From VFZP01 sp043755595 (lineage in GTDB: Bacteria; Acidobacteriota; Terriglobia; Bryobacterales; Bryobacteraceae), in contig JAYUSQ010000070.1 of the NCBI GenBank assembly GCA_043755595.1, positions 43,182 through 107,181 of the forward strand: 64,000 nucleotides of DNA, written 5' to 3'. The notes under the pieces are model-generated. The model was not told the origin of the DNA, did not search any database, and saw only the letters and a list, made by a program, of their open reading frames with translations. This document shows positions 7,001 to 17,000 of this stretch, one piece after another (the stretch's first letter is position 1; the number at the start of each line of letters is the position of its first letter). Both the position numbers and the translations under genes were made by a program.

Positions 7001-7794
7001 GGAGGCTTTGGCGTCTACTCCCGGCTTCTTATAGGCACTGGCTCCGGAAGCATCTTAATAGTTTCATTTGCCGTCTTGGGTACGTGCCGTTCGACGCCGG
7101 GCGTTTCTACGCCGAAGATGGACTGTTCTCGGTTCATAACGACGAATTCCGGCGCGATCCAGCCTTCGTGGCGGCGTACCAGCGCGGCGTGCAATCGAGC
7201 CATGGGATTGACCCCGCCTTGCGTTGGCGCATTCACATTGCGTTGTGGGCGGCGCGACTAGCTTTGAAGGCCCCCGGCGACTACGTCGAATGCGGCGTGA
7301 ACGCCGGCATGGTGAGTTCGGCCATCCTGCACGATCTGAATTGGTCCGCGCTACCCAGGCAATACTTTCTGATCGACACCTTCGCCGGACCGGTGCTCGA
7401 TCAGTTTTCGGCTGAAGAGCGGCAGTCCGGCTGGGTGGCGTTGGTGGAGGAGCGGGTGGCGGCCGGTGCGTACGTGACCGACATCGACCGCGTCCGCGCG
7501 ACCTTCGCCGAGTGGCCCAACGCTATCGTCGTGCAAGGCACAGTACCGGAGATCCTTCCGTCGATAGGCCCGCGTCAGATTGCCTTTCTGCATCTCGATC
7601 TCAATTGCGCCGCACCGGAAGTGGCCGCGCTTGAGTATTTTTGGAGCCAGATGGCCCCCGGAGCCGTGGTTCTGATGGACGACTACGCACATCACGGTGT
7701 GGAGGAGCAAAAAAAAGCCATCGACCGTTGGGCAGACCGCATCCAAGTGGAGGTGCTATCGTTGCCGACCGGTCAAGGCCTGATTGTTAAGTAG
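6967..7794 (+). CDS. TylF/MycF-like class I methyltransferase
   Basis: The protein of about 275 residues has the look of the TylF family of SAM-dependent O-methyltransferases: GDYVECGVNAGMVSS forms the SAM loop, YFLIDTFAG the acidic strand, IAFLHLDLNCAAPEVAALEY the metal-site region and GAVVLMDDYAHHGVEEQKKA the following strand. Such enzymes methylate sugars or other hydroxyls and are common in polysaccharide loci. The start is uncertain: ATG 6967 overlaps the transporter gene by 34 bases, and GTG 6985 is an alternative. Substrate unknown; probably cotranscribed with the transporter. Confidence 0.8.
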   Translation: MARAAKVGGILRRLWRLLPASYRHWLRKHLNSFICRLGYVPFDAGRFYAEDGLFSVHNDEFRRDPAFVAAYQRGVQSSHGIDPALRWRIHIALWAARLALKAPGDYVECGVNAGMVSSAILHDLNWSALPRQYFLIDTFAGPVLDQFSAEERQSGWVALVEERVAAGAYVTDIDRVRATFAEWPNAIVVQGTVPEILPSIGPRQIAFLHLDLNCAAPEVAALEYFWSQMAPGAVVLMDDYAHHGVEEQKKAIDRWADRIQVEVLSLPTGQGLIVK

Positions 7795-7809
7795 GTAATT
7801 CTAAACGTA

Positions 7810-7857
7810 GAACGTTTTTATTTTAGCGGTTAAGCCCTTGACTGATGAAAAACGTTC
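7810..7857 (+). promoter_or_regulatory. Long stem-loop upstream of the cold-shock gene
   Basis: GAACGTTTTT at 7810-7819 pairs perfectly with AAAAACGTTC at 7848-7857 (10 pairs, 28-base loop). With the two hairpins downstream it makes three stem-loops in a row between the methyltransferase gene and the cold-shock start. It could belong to the cold-shock mRNA leader or be a terminator read from either strand. Confidence 0.4.
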
Positions 7858-7871
7858 CTGCGAGAATAGGC

Positions 7872-7897
7872 GAACGGCCTTGGGCGGCCGTTCTTTT
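7872..7897 (+). terminator. Rho-independent terminator-like hairpin
   Basis: GAACGGCC and GGCCGTTC form a perfect 8-bp stem around TTGGGC, followed by TTTT. It is well placed to end the transporter/methyltransferase transcript. Confidence 0.6.
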
Positions 7898-7944
7898 GGG
7901 TGTGTTGCTGGTGAAGGCAGTTGTAAGAAAAGATCGCCAGATGA

Positions 7945-7975
7945 AGCTACGAGCTTAGCGGCTCGTGGCTTTTTG
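7945..7975 (+). terminator. Second terminator-like hairpin
   Basis: AGCTACGAGC pairs with GCTCGTGGCT (ten positions, one T-G wobble) around TTAGCG and is followed by five T. It lies about 85 bases before the cold-shock start codon, so it may be a terminator or an attenuator inside the cold-shock leader. Confidence 0.5.
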
Positions 7976-8058
7976 TGTTTCTGATGCCTTTTCGAAACTG
8001 CGCCGAATGGGTGTTCGGATCGCCGCTATCGGATTCAGGATGTAAAGGGGTAAAATCA

Positions 8059-8271
8059 GTGTCGAAAGAAAAAGGTGTGGTCAAGTGGTTTAACAACGCC
8101 AAGGGCTATGGATTTATCCAGCGCTCAACCGGCGAGGATGTCTTCGTGCATTTCAGCGCGATCGACATGACTGGGTATCGCACGCTCGACAACGGAACCG
8201 AAGTCGAGTTTGAAGTGAAACAGGGGCCGAAAGGCCTTCAGGCCGAGAGCGTCAACCGCCCGTCGGCCTAG
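8059..8271 (+). CDS. Cold-shock domain protein (CspA family)
   Basis: The 70-residue protein is a single cold-shock domain with both RNA-binding motifs: KGYGFIQR (RNP1) and VFVHFSAI (RNP2), and the usual N-terminus KGVVKWFNNAKGYG. It should bind single-stranded RNA and DNA as an RNA chaperone in the cytoplasm. The GTG at 8059 is chosen because the conserved domain begins there and AAGGGG lies eight bases upstream; a longer reading frame back to 7975 adds residues foreign to the family. A leader with several stem-loops precedes it. Confidence 0.93.
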   Translation: MSKEKGVVKWFNNAKGYGFIQRSTGEDVFVHFSAIDMTGYRTLDNGTEVEFEVKQGPKGLQAESVNRPSA

Positions 8272-8318
8272 TCGCCGAACGGAAATACAAGTCTGATCGA
8301 AGAGCTGGGGGGCCTCCT

Positions 8319-8621
8319 TCAGCTCTTTGTCTTTGGCGGCACGAAATCCGGCGGCAGTGTCGCGCCGGGCCCGAAAAAGTAGTCGTCCATCTGTTTGAGC
8401 AGGAACTCCTGCGCCTCGGCGGTGCCAAGGTTGAGACGATACTCGTTCATCAGCATCTTCATGTGCTCGAGCCACATTTTCCACGCCTCTTTGGAGACGC
8501 TGTCGTAGATTTTCTGCCCCAGCGGATGGCTATCGAAGGGCGCTTCATCCAGCCCCACCATCTCCTTCTGGAACTTCACGCACATCACTTTACGTTTGCC
8601 GGTCTCTTCCGGCTGATTCAT
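8319..8621 (-). CDS. yggX: Probable Fe(2+)-trafficking protein YggX
   Basis: The 100-residue protein carries the YggX pattern: VMCVKFQKEMVGLDEAPF with the single conserved cysteine, HPLGQKIYDSVSKEAWKMWL and HMKMLMNEYRLNL. Known members are about 90 residues, take part in iron-sulfur cluster protection and are cytoplasmic. Start at the ATG opening MNQPEETGKRK, since the upstream in-frame residues are not family-like. Divergent from the S55-type gene with 77 bases between. Confidence 0.92.
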   Translation of the reverse strand: MNQPEETGKRKVMCVKFQKEMVGLDEAPFDSHPLGQKIYDSVSKEAWKMWLEHMKMLMNEYRLNLGTAEAQEFLLKQMDDYFFGPGATLPPDFVPPKTKS

Positions 8622-8698
8622 TAAAGGAACGCTTCCGCACGACATGCCTTCCAGGATAGCGCGATAATGAAGGAAAGGCCGGAAAACCTGCACCAACT

Positions 8699-10576
8699 AT
8701 GAACAACCGTTTTGTGTCCGTCGTGTCACTCGCCGTGTGCGCCGCTGGAATCGTGAGCGGGCAGCAGCAGATCAAGCAGACGCCGCCGCGCGCCGGTAAA
8801 CCCGCAATCATGCGTGTTGGCGAGTTGAAACCAGGCATGCAGGCCACGGCTTGGACCGTGTTTGCGGGAACCGAAGCCGAAGCGGTGCCGGTGGAAATTG
8901 TCGGCGTGATGAAAAACGCCTGGGGCCCGAAGCAAGACATCATCCTCGGCAAGATGGGTGGCAAGGCGGTGCGCACCAATGTCGCGGGCGGCATGAGCGG
9001 CAGCCCCGTCTACATCGACGGCAAACTGATCGGAGCGATCGCGCTGCGCATCAGCGTGTTTTCACCGGACGCCATCTGCGGCATTACACCCATCGAACTG
9101 ATGCTGGAGATTAACGACTTTGACGCATCGGTGCCCGGCAACGCGCGCACACCGATGGCGATGAAGCGGGCCGATGCGGGGGGCGTGCTTGAATTGCCCG
9201 CGATGCCGGGCTTGCCGGTCACATCTGAGCCGCTTTCGCTGATCCCGATCGATTCGCCGCTGGTGCTCTCGGGTTTCACCGAAGCGACGCTGCGCGAGTT
9301 CGGACCCATGTTCAAACAAATGGGAATTTCACTGGCGCAAGGTGGTGCTGGCCCAGTGCAAGGCGCGCAGACCGCCGCCGCGTTGACGGGCAGCGCGAAA
9401 CCCGTTACTGGCTGGCAGCAGGCGCTCAATCCGGGCGAAGCGATCAGTGGACTGCTGGTTTCAGGCGACGTCAGCATGGCCGGCACCGGCACCGTCACCT
9501 ACAACGATGGCAAACGCGTGCTCGCCTTCGGACATCCATTCCTGAGCTTGGGCCCGGTGAGTATGCCAATGGCGAAAAGCGAGATCCTGATGACGCTTGC
9601 TTCCGCGTTTCAGCCCAACAAGATCGCCAATGCCACGGACGTCGTGGGCGCGCTCAAGCAGGACCGTCATTCAGGCATCATGGGCGTGCTGGGCGATCAG
9701 GCCGAAATGGTTCCCTACCACGTCAAGGTGCGGACATTCGCCGGCGAGACATCGAAGGTGATGAGCGAAAAGGATCTGTCGATGCAGGTTTTCGTCCAAC
9801 AGAAATGGACGCCGTTCCTGATGATGGTGACGCTGTTCAACGCGATCTCCAGCCTGAACGAATTCGCTGAGGATGTGACATACCGCATCTCGGGCAACCT
9901 GGAAGTGGAAGGGCAGCAGAAGATCGCCATCAACAATATCTTCACGCAGACGGAAATGCCCGCGCCGCCGCCGATGCAAATGGCGCTGTGGTGGGGCGAC
10001 AAGTTCAACCGCCTGTTCCAGAACAGCATTCGCACGCCGAAACTGAAGAGCGTGAACGTCACGCTTGACCTGCTGCCGGTGCGCAAGAGCGCCACCATCG
10101 AGACGGCCTTCGCCGACGTGAGTGAGATTGAGGCTGGCGGCGAAGTGCCGCTCAAAGTCTACCTGCGGCCCTTCCGCGGCGGGCGGATTGAGCGCGCGAT
10201 CAAGGTCAAAATCCCGGCCGGGTTCCCCAAAGGCGATCACCGGATTCTGTTGAGTGACGCCGACACGTTGAACCGGATGCAGACGTTCGCGGGGATGAGC
10301 AACCGGTTTATCGACTTGCCACAGACGGTTTCGCTGATCAATCAGGAACGCACGAATAATAAGCTTTATGTTTCGCTGGTGCAGTCGCGGCCCACGGTAT
10401 ACGTAGATGACAAAACACTACCTAGCCTGCCAGCGTCTGTGGCGAACGTGATGCAAAATGGCCGTAGCGCGAATCGGCCGATGTTCACGGTGCCTGAGAC
10501 GGCAATCGAACAAGCCGCGCTGCCATTCGACGACGCCGTGGCGGGCAGCTATTCGCTGCGAATCAGGGTTTACTAG
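8699..10576 (+). CDS. SpoIVB-type (S55) peptidase-like exported protein
   Basis: A signal peptide (MNNRFVSVVSLAVCAAGIVS) is followed by an S55-like module: MRVGELKPGMQATAWTVFAG, then GGMSGSPVYIDGKLIGAI with the candidate serine nucleophile, and further on LAFGHPFLSLGPVSMP. The remaining 300 or so residues show no domain I recognise and look beta-rich. SpoIVB itself is a signalling protease of spore formers; acidobacterial homologues of this size (625 residues) are uncharacterised. The propeller gene 36 bases downstream is likely its operon partner. Confidence 0.75.
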   Translation: MNNRFVSVVSLAVCAAGIVSGQQQIKQTPPRAGKPAIMRVGELKPGMQATAWTVFAGTEAEAVPVEIVGVMKNAWGPKQDIILGKMGGKAVRTNVAGGMSGSPVYIDGKLIGAIALRISVFSPDAICGITPIELMLEINDFDASVPGNARTPMAMKRADAGGVLELPAMPGLPVTSEPLSLIPIDSPLVLSGFTEATLREFGPMFKQMGISLAQGGAGPVQGAQTAAALTGSAKPVTGWQQALNPGEAISGLLVSGDVSMAGTGTVTYNDGKRVLAFGHPFLSLGPVSMPMAKSEILMTLASAFQPNKIANATDVVGALKQDRHSGIMGVLGDQAEMVPYHVKVRTFAGETSKVMSEKDLSMQVFVQQKWTPFLMMVTLFNAISSLNEFAEDVTYRISGNLEVEGQQKIAINNIFTQTEMPAPPPMQMALWWGDKFNRLFQNSIRTPKLKSVNVTLDLLPVRKSATIETAFADVSEIEAGGEVPLKVYLRPFRGGRIERAIKVKIPAGFPKGDHRILLSDADTLNRMQTFAGMSNRFIDLPQTVSLINQERTNNKLYVSLVQSRPTVYVDDKTLPSLPASVANVMQNGRSANRPMFTVPETAIEQAALPFDDAVAGSYSLRIRVY

Positions 10577-10612
10577 CTGGCCCTGCCGGTCCCCATCCAC
10601 ATAGGAGATTGA

Positions 10613-12814
10613 ATGAAGGTTTTCCACATGAGCGTTGCTGCGGCCGCTGGCGTCGCGTTGGCGTGGGCGGGCGGCGCCAAGAGCTGGGATCATGGCTCGC
10701 AGTCCGATTTCCAGAAGGGCAAACTGACCAAGCTGGCGCTGCGCAGCGATGGCCGCTTGTCGCTGGCGCCAGTGTGGCAAGAGCTCGCCGACTCATCCAG
10801 CAGCTATCTCTGGGCCGTCGCCGAAGATGCGCGGGGCAACGTTTATTACGGCGGTAGCGGACAGGACAACAAGGCCAAGCTGTTTGTGAAGGGCGGGGGT
10901 TCTGGCGCTTCGAGGACGTTGGCTGAGTTGACGGGCCTGGAGATTCAAGCGATCGCGCTCGACGCGCAGGGAAGGATCTACGCGGCTACGTCGCCCGATG
11001 GCAAAGTGTTTCGCGTAAGCGCGACAGGTGCGGTGGAAGAATACTACGACCCCAAAACGAAATACATTTGGGCGCTGGCGTTCAACGCGCGCGGTGACTT
11101 GTTTGTCGCTACCGGTGATCAGGGCGAAGTGCATCGCGTGACGGCGGCGGGCACTGGTTCAGTGTTCTATCGCACCGAAGAGACGCACGCGAGGTCGCTC
11201 ATAGTGGATGCGCAAGGTAACCTCGTCGTCGGCACTGAGCCGGGTGGTCTGGTGCTGCGCGTTACACCGGCTGGCCAAGGGTTTGTGTTGTATCAGACGT
11301 CGAAACGTGAAGTGACTGCGCTAGCGGCAGACGCGAAGGGCAACCTCTACGCGGCAGCGGTTGGGACAAGGACAGCCGCTGTTGCGGCGCCAATGCAAGG
11401 GCCGCCCCCGCCCGCTCCTCCGCCACCGCCCGCTCCGGTTCCCGGCGCCGTCCTTCCTGCCAGGCTGGGTATGGCGCCGCCTTTGGGATTGGGCGCCCCG
11501 GCCGGCGGCAGTGAGGTCATCCGGATCGAAGCCGACGGCTATCCGCGTAAGTTGTGGAGCGACGACAAGGACATCGCCTACGCGCTCGCATTCGACAAGG
11601 ATTCGCACCTGCTGGTGGGCACGGGCAATCGCGGCAACCTGTACCGGATCGATACGGATTCGCTGTCGACGCTGGTGGTCAGCGCCGCGCCCACGCAGAT
11701 CACCGGACTGGCCGCCGGACGCAATGGCCGGCTGCTCGCGGTAACGGGCAACATCGGCAAGCTCTATCGCTTGGGACCGGACATCGAGAAGGAAGGCAAC
11801 TACGAGGGCGAAGCGCTCGACGCCGGTTTCTTCACGTATTGGGGCCGCATGAACTACGTCGCCGAGCCGAATGGCGGGGCCGTGAAAATGGAGACGCGGA
11901 GCGGGAATTTGGATTCGCCGCAGCGCGCGTGGAGTCCATGGGCAGCCGTGCCTTTGACGTCTACTTTCGGCCGCGTGGCCTCGCCCGCTGCGCGTTTCCT
12001 GCAATATCGGCTCACGCTGACGGCGGGGGCCGCGGCCGATGCAAAGACGCCGGAGCTTGGTGGAATCGACATCGCTTATCAGCAGAAGAACGTGGCGCCG
12101 ATCATCGAACTGATCGAACTTACACCGCCCAACTACCGTTTCCCCGCGCAGACGATATCGCTCGGGGCCACGGCCAGCCAGACCATTTCGCTTTCCTCGC
12201 TTGGCCGTGCGAACCGGACCGTGGCGACGATCATGAACAGCGGCGACGCGCCGGCGAGTTCAATGAATTACGCCAAAGGCCACTTGGGCGCCCGATGGCT
12301 GGCGCGCGATGAGAACGGAGATCCGCTGCTTTGCAAGGTAGAGATTCGCGGCGATAAAGAGACCACGTGGAAGCTGTTGAAAGAAGAAACACGTGATCGC
12401 AATTTGAGCTTTGACTCGACGGCTTTTCCGGATGGCGACTACCGCCTGCGTGTCACGGTAACGGACGCCCCGGGCAATCCGCCGGCGCAGGCGCTTACTG
12501 CGACGCTTGAGAGCGACGTGTTCACGGTGGACAACACGCCGCCGCGCATTACCGCGCTGACGGGCTCGCGCAATGGCTACAAGCTCGTAGTGACATGGAA
12601 GGCCGCGGACTCGCTGTCAGTGATTAGCAAAGCCGAGTATTCGGTGAACGGCGGCGAGTGGAAGACGGTCGAGCCCACTACGCGCTTGACCGATTCCGCC
12701 GAGCATGACTTCGCGCTATCGCTGGACGGCTTCGCCGCCGGGGAGGTCACGGTCGCCGTGCGTGTGACCGATTACTACGACAATCAAGCGGTGGAAAAGG
12801 CTGTCGTAAGGTAG
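10613..12814 (+). CDS. Exported beta-propeller protein with proline-rich insert
   Basis: The protein of 733 residues has an N-terminal hydrophobic segment (MKVFHMSVAAAAGVALAWAG) and then repeated propeller blades of the type ALDAQGRIYAATSPDGKVFR and AFNARGDLFVATGDQGEVHR, at least seven in number. At about residues 260-290 the blades are interrupted by a proline-rich stretch (QGPPPPAPPPPPAPVPGAV). The C-terminal third looks like immunoglobulin-type beta domains (VDNTPPRITALTGS). AGGAG sits nine bases before the ATG. The blades probably bind a ligand or partner on the cell surface; no catalytic motif is seen. Confidence 0.75.
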   Translation: MKVFHMSVAAAAGVALAWAGGAKSWDHGSQSDFQKGKLTKLALRSDGRLSLAPVWQELADSSSSYLWAVAEDARGNVYYGGSGQDNKAKLFVKGGGSGASRTLAELTGLEIQAIALDAQGRIYAATSPDGKVFRVSATGAVEEYYDPKTKYIWALAFNARGDLFVATGDQGEVHRVTAAGTGSVFYRTEETHARSLIVDAQGNLVVGTEPGGLVLRVTPAGQGFVLYQTSKREVTALAADAKGNLYAAAVGTRTAAVAAPMQGPPPPAPPPPPAPVPGAVLPARLGMAPPLGLGAPAGGSEVIRIEADGYPRKLWSDDKDIAYALAFDKDSHLLVGTGNRGNLYRIDTDSLSTLVVSAAPTQITGLAAGRNGRLLAVTGNIGKLYRLGPDIEKEGNYEGEALDAGFFTYWGRMNYVAEPNGGAVKMETRSGNLDSPQRAWSPWAAVPLTSTFGRVASPAARFLQYRLTLTAGAAADAKTPELGGIDIAYQQKNVAPIIELIELTPPNYRFPAQTISLGATASQTISLSSLGRANRTVATIMNSGDAPASSMNYAKGHLGARWLARDENGDPLLCKVEIRGDKETTWKLLKEETRDRNLSFDSTAFPDGDYRLRVTVTDAPGNPPAQALTATLESDVFTVDNTPPRITALTGSRNGYKLVVTWKAADSLSVISKAEYSVNGGEWKTVEPTTRLTDSAEHDFALSLDGFAAGEVTVAVRVTDYYDNQAVEKAVVR

Positions 12815-12818
12815 CGGA

Positions 12819-13718
12819 CTACCGCGTAGCGCGCTTGCGGCGGGCCGGCTTGCGAATGACGGGGCGCGGCCTCAGGCCCTTGCTCTGCAGATGCGCAATC
12901 AAGGCGGCTGGATCGTCGCTGATGATCGCGTCGACACCGGCTTCGATCAAACGGTCCCAATCGGCGGGCGTGTTGGGCGTCCAGGGAACCACCTGCAGGC
13001 CGGCGGCATGAGCCTGATCTACGAGTTCTTTAGTGGTCCACGAAAAATGCGGCGACAGGATGGAAGCCTGCGCCGCTTGCGTGGCCGCCACTGCGTCCGT
13101 CCCCGCCGGTGAGCGCTCGAACAGCGCCGACCGCCTGATCTCCGGCGCCAGCTTGGCCGCCGCCATCAGCGTACGATCGTCGAAGGACTGAATGATGCAT
13201 CGCGCCGACAGTTTATGGCGCCGGATCGCTTGCACAAGAAGGCGCGAAAATGTCTCGGGGTCCGGCGTGTACTGCGGATCCTTGCGCGAGATCTTGGTTT
13301 CGATATTGAATTCAAAGCGGCCGAGAGCGGCGAGCGACAGTATTTCATCAAGGGTCGGCACGCGAGTTCCCGGCACGGCTTTCTGTTGGGGGAAGGCTGG
13401 ATTCGCCCGTGCGCCGCACTGCCACTGCACCAGTTCCGCCAGGGTCAACTCGCGAATCACGCGCGAACTTCCCGCCGGTCCGTCGCAGAAGACGGTGCTC
13501 AGCACCGGGTCGTGCGAAACCACCAGGACGTTGTCCTTGGTCACCGCAAGATCGAGTTCCAGCACATCGACGCCCGCCCGGATCGCGTATTCAAAAGCGG
13601 GTAGCGTGTTCTCTGGCATCATGGCCCGAGCGCCGCGATGACCGTGGACTTGAATGCGCGGCGCAGCGGCGGCGGCGGACGCGGCGAGCGCGGCGGCCAG
13701 AATCATTGTGTTTTTCAT
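12819..13718 (-). CDS. Glycerophosphodiester phosphodiesterase, exported
   Basis: The GDPD TIM barrel is clear: HGHRGARAMMPENTLPAFEY with the catalytic His-Arg and Glu, DVLELDLAVTKDNVLVVSHD with Glu-Asp and His. It hydrolyses glycerophosphodiesters to glycerol-3-phosphate and an alcohol, using a divalent metal. The ATG at 13718 is used because a clean signal peptide follows (MKNTMILAAALAASAAAAAP); upstream in-frame residues are unlike any export signal. The C-terminus ends in a basic tail (RPVIRKPARRKRATR). It converges with the propeller gene, leaving four bases between the stops. Confidence 0.92.
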   Translation of the reverse strand: MKNTMILAAALAASAAAAAPRIQVHGHRGARAMMPENTLPAFEYAIRAGVDVLELDLAVTKDNVLVVSHDPVLSTVFCDGPAGSSRVIRELTLAELVQWQCGARANPAFPQQKAVPGTRVPTLDEILSLAALGRFEFNIETKISRKDPQYTPDPETFSRLLVQAIRRHKLSARCIIQSFDDRTLMAAAKLAPEIRRSALFERSPAGTDAVAATQAAQASILSPHFSWTTKELVDQAHAAGLQVVPWTPNTPADWDRLIEAGVDAIISDDPAALIAHLQSKGLRPRPVIRKPARRKRATR

Positions 13719-13731
13719 TGTGCGTGGAAGG

Positions 13732-14001
13732 TCACGTCGATATTTCTCCGTCCAGGCGGCCCATGATCTGACCGCTCGCTTTGGGTCCGCGCTGATCGTC
13801 GACGCGGCGCCAGCGGCCCGACACTTGCAGCAGCGTGTCGCCATTGCCGCACCCAAGCAAGGTAGCGGGCATTGCAACATCGGCGGGCAAGAGATGAATT
13901 TCACGCGCTCGGAAGTTTCGCTGCGGCCGGGCGGAGCGGCTCAGATCCAGGGCAGCGGCACTCAACAGGAAGAGTGGGAGCGCGGAGTAGGTGCGCAACA
14001 T
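13732..14001 (-). CDS. Small hypothetical exported protein
   Basis: An 89-residue frame begins with a signal-like segment (MLRTYSALPLFLLSAAALDL) and has no recognisable domain. It fits neatly in the gap between the ATPase operon and GDPD on the same strand, 13 bases before the GDPD start. No good ribosome site is visible, so it is only a modest candidate. Confidence 0.4.
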   Translation of the reverse strand: MLRTYSALPLFLLSAAALDLSRSARPQRNFRAREIHLLPADVAMPATLLGCGNGDTLLQVSGRWRRVDDQRGPKASGQIMGRLDGEIST

Positions 14002-14034
14002 ATCGATTCAGAGTAGCAAGGCTGAATTACAAGT

Positions 14035-17000
14035 TCAGGAGGCAGCGGCCGCCGCCGAACCGCCTCGTTTGATCGCTTGTTCCAGATCGATCGAATGCAC
14101 GGCGGCGCTGTTCATTTCTTCCGGCAAGACGTAGTCCGACGGGCGGCAGGTGAAGACAACAACTTGTATCTGACGCGTCACGACCCGAATGAGATCCCGA
14201 AGCCAAGCCATCCGAAGGCTATCGGTTTGCGTCAATTGATCGTCCAGCATCACCGCGCTATTCAATTTCTCGGCGAGCGTCAGCCGGAAGATGGTGGACA
14301 ATTGCTCGCGCGTGCCGACCGACAGTGCCCCTAACTCACGTGGCGCGCCGGCGGCCGTAATGCTTGGCGTAGCCAGATCGGGCCCGAGATTCAGGTGGCC
14401 GTATCGCCCGTGAGTTAATTCCCCGAAGCGTTCGGCAATCGGTCCGCCTAACGCCCGGCCCAAGTGTACGCCTTCTTCCCGCTCGGCCTCCAGTAACGTG
14501 TTCTTCAACAGATCCCACGCGGCGAATTCATTCTGTACGTCCTGTTCGTTTTCCTTCTCGGCGCGTAGAGCGTCATGCGCGTCCGCGGCATGCTGCTTGG
14601 CTACATCGCCGCCCACATGTTGCAGCGCTCCGGACTTTGTTTGAATGGCGCCGGCGATCGCCTGCCACGCCAGGCGGGCATCGCAGAGTTGTTGACCGGC
14701 TTGCTCCAGATGCGCGGCGGTGATTAGGTGTGCGGGCTTCGGAGCGAGCTCCAGTTCGGCCTCGACCGCAGAGACGGCGTTTCGCGCGCCCGCTTCATCG
14801 GATTTGGCCGCGGCTTCCTTCCGTAGCGTGAGTTGCCCCTCGATCGTGGCCCGCGTGTTCTCAGCCTTTCGGAACTCTTCCTGCGCTTTATGGTGCGCGG
14901 CTTCGGCTCGGGCGCGCTTGGCGTCCGCTGTCGCAACGGCCGCTTCGGCCTGGCTTGCCACCTCAACTTCTTCCGAACCCAACGCAGCCAGCCGCGCGCC
15001 GGCCACCTTCGTTTCGATGCCGATCGTGTCCCGTTCGGAACGATGCCGCGCCAGCGCCGATTCCCAATCTCCTTCGATCGCCGATTGAGCTTCGGTGAAC
15101 TCGGCGCGGGTCAAACTCATCGCGCGATCGTTCTCTTGCAGGGCGGCCCTGTTGAGTGCGCAGGCGCCGCTCAGCCGCCGTTCGTCCTCGGCACGTTTGG
15201 CTACATCGCCGCCGATGGTGGCGAGCCGCTTCTCTGCATCCGATACGCTTTGGATTCGCTGGCCGCGCGCCAACTTTTCGAGCGCCGCCTCATCAAGCCC
15301 TGCCACTGCGCTTTCGGCCGTAGCCAGTTCAGCTTGCCTTTGCAACCGCAGCGCAGCCCAATCGGGCTGGTCTGCAACCCGCTGCTCCAACTGCGTTGCC
15401 TCACTCCGGGCCTCTTTGATTTGAAGAGCCCGTGCGGCGCTCTCATCGATCTTGCGCGCTAACCCTGCGACGTTTGAAGCGCCAGCTTTTGTCAGCACTG
15501 GTTCCACTTCCGCAGCCCAGCGGGATTGCAGACCTGCCGCCGTTCTTCGCGTCTCCGCTGATCCGCCGGAAACGACAATCCCCGCAATGTTGTCGATGGC
15601 GATGGCGATTTCGCGATGCGCGGCCGTTTCAAGGACGGAGCCATCGAGATCGTGCGCCACCCAAGCGCCATCGTCACCCGAAACCGACACGCGCAGTTTG
15701 CCTTGGGCACGGACCGAGACTTCAAGCCCGACGCGAAGGCTTGCGCGCGCCACTTCGAGATCGCGATCCAGCTTTTGCAGGGCTTGTAATTGCGCGGGCG
15801 TGATATCCAAACCGGGCTCTGCCGCTTCGAGCTTTGCCGCCGCAGCCCGTTTCTCTTTGGCGGTGACGCGCCAGGTTTCGATCTGAGCGAATCCCGTCTC
15901 AGCTTCGGCCAACGCTTGCCGCGTAGCGGCGCATCGCAGCCAATCGCCCGCCTGCTGCATGGTCCGCTCATCGCGCTTGGCCTCGTCCAGCACTTTCAGC
16001 GCGCGTTCCTGTTGTGCCTGCGCGGCGTTGGCGGCGGCCTCCAGCTTCGCCGTTTCCGCTTCGAGTTCGGCCACCCGCACCGCAACGCGCCGCACGCGCT
16101 CAACTAAAGCCAGGCTCGCCTCAGTTTGGACTTGCCGCGTGCGAAGTTCCGCGCATTGCTTGTGAGCGGACTCCTGCTGCAGCAAGCGTTCACGCGCGCG
16201 ATCCTCGCTTTGCAACCGCACCAGTTCTTCTTTTGCCGCCTGCGTGCGTTGCGTCGCGTCTTCGAATTCCCGGTTCGCCGCTCGCTCCCGTGTAGCGCAG
16301 CTTTCCACTTCCGCCAGAGCCGCGGCGAGTTGCGTTTCAGTCTGCCGCAACTCACGCATCACAGCTTCGACGGCGCGCAACGCTTCCTTGCGTTGCGCCA
16401 GCCGCTCCGCGATTTCACTGCGCTGCACGCCTTGCCGGTGAGCCGTTTCGATCTGCGCCAAAGTCGCTTCAGCCTGAACCACGGCGGCCTTCCCGCTGAA
16501 ATGGTCCGCTCGCAGAATGCGCATCTCCGCTTCGATGGATTCGGTCTTCTGCAAGAGTTCATTGCAGCCGCGCAGGTCTTCCTCCTTACGTTGGATCGCT
16601 TCGCGGATTCGCATCCACGGAGAGCCCTGGCCCCGCTTTTGCTTGCCTGTGGAGGTGAAAGCGATGTCGACTCGCTCCTGAACCTTGTCGAGCACCTTCT
16701 TATACAGCGGATCTTCGGCCGCGGCTTGCAGCGCCTCGATCAAGCGCTTTTTGCCGGATTCGTCGGAGTCCCCCGTCAACGCCTGCGCAAAGATCGCGGC
16801 CACTTTGTCCTGCTCGGCCATCAGAGCCGTGGCAAGGAATGTCATCGACATTCCCTGCGGCCGTCCTTTGCCGCCCGGCGGCGCGAGACCCCACCGCAGG
16901 ATTTCACTCAACTGGCCATCCACTTCACGGCCCCGCTTGACATTATGGAAGTCCACGCCGTCGCGAGATTCGTCGAGAAAGGCTGAGCCCGCGCTCCCAA

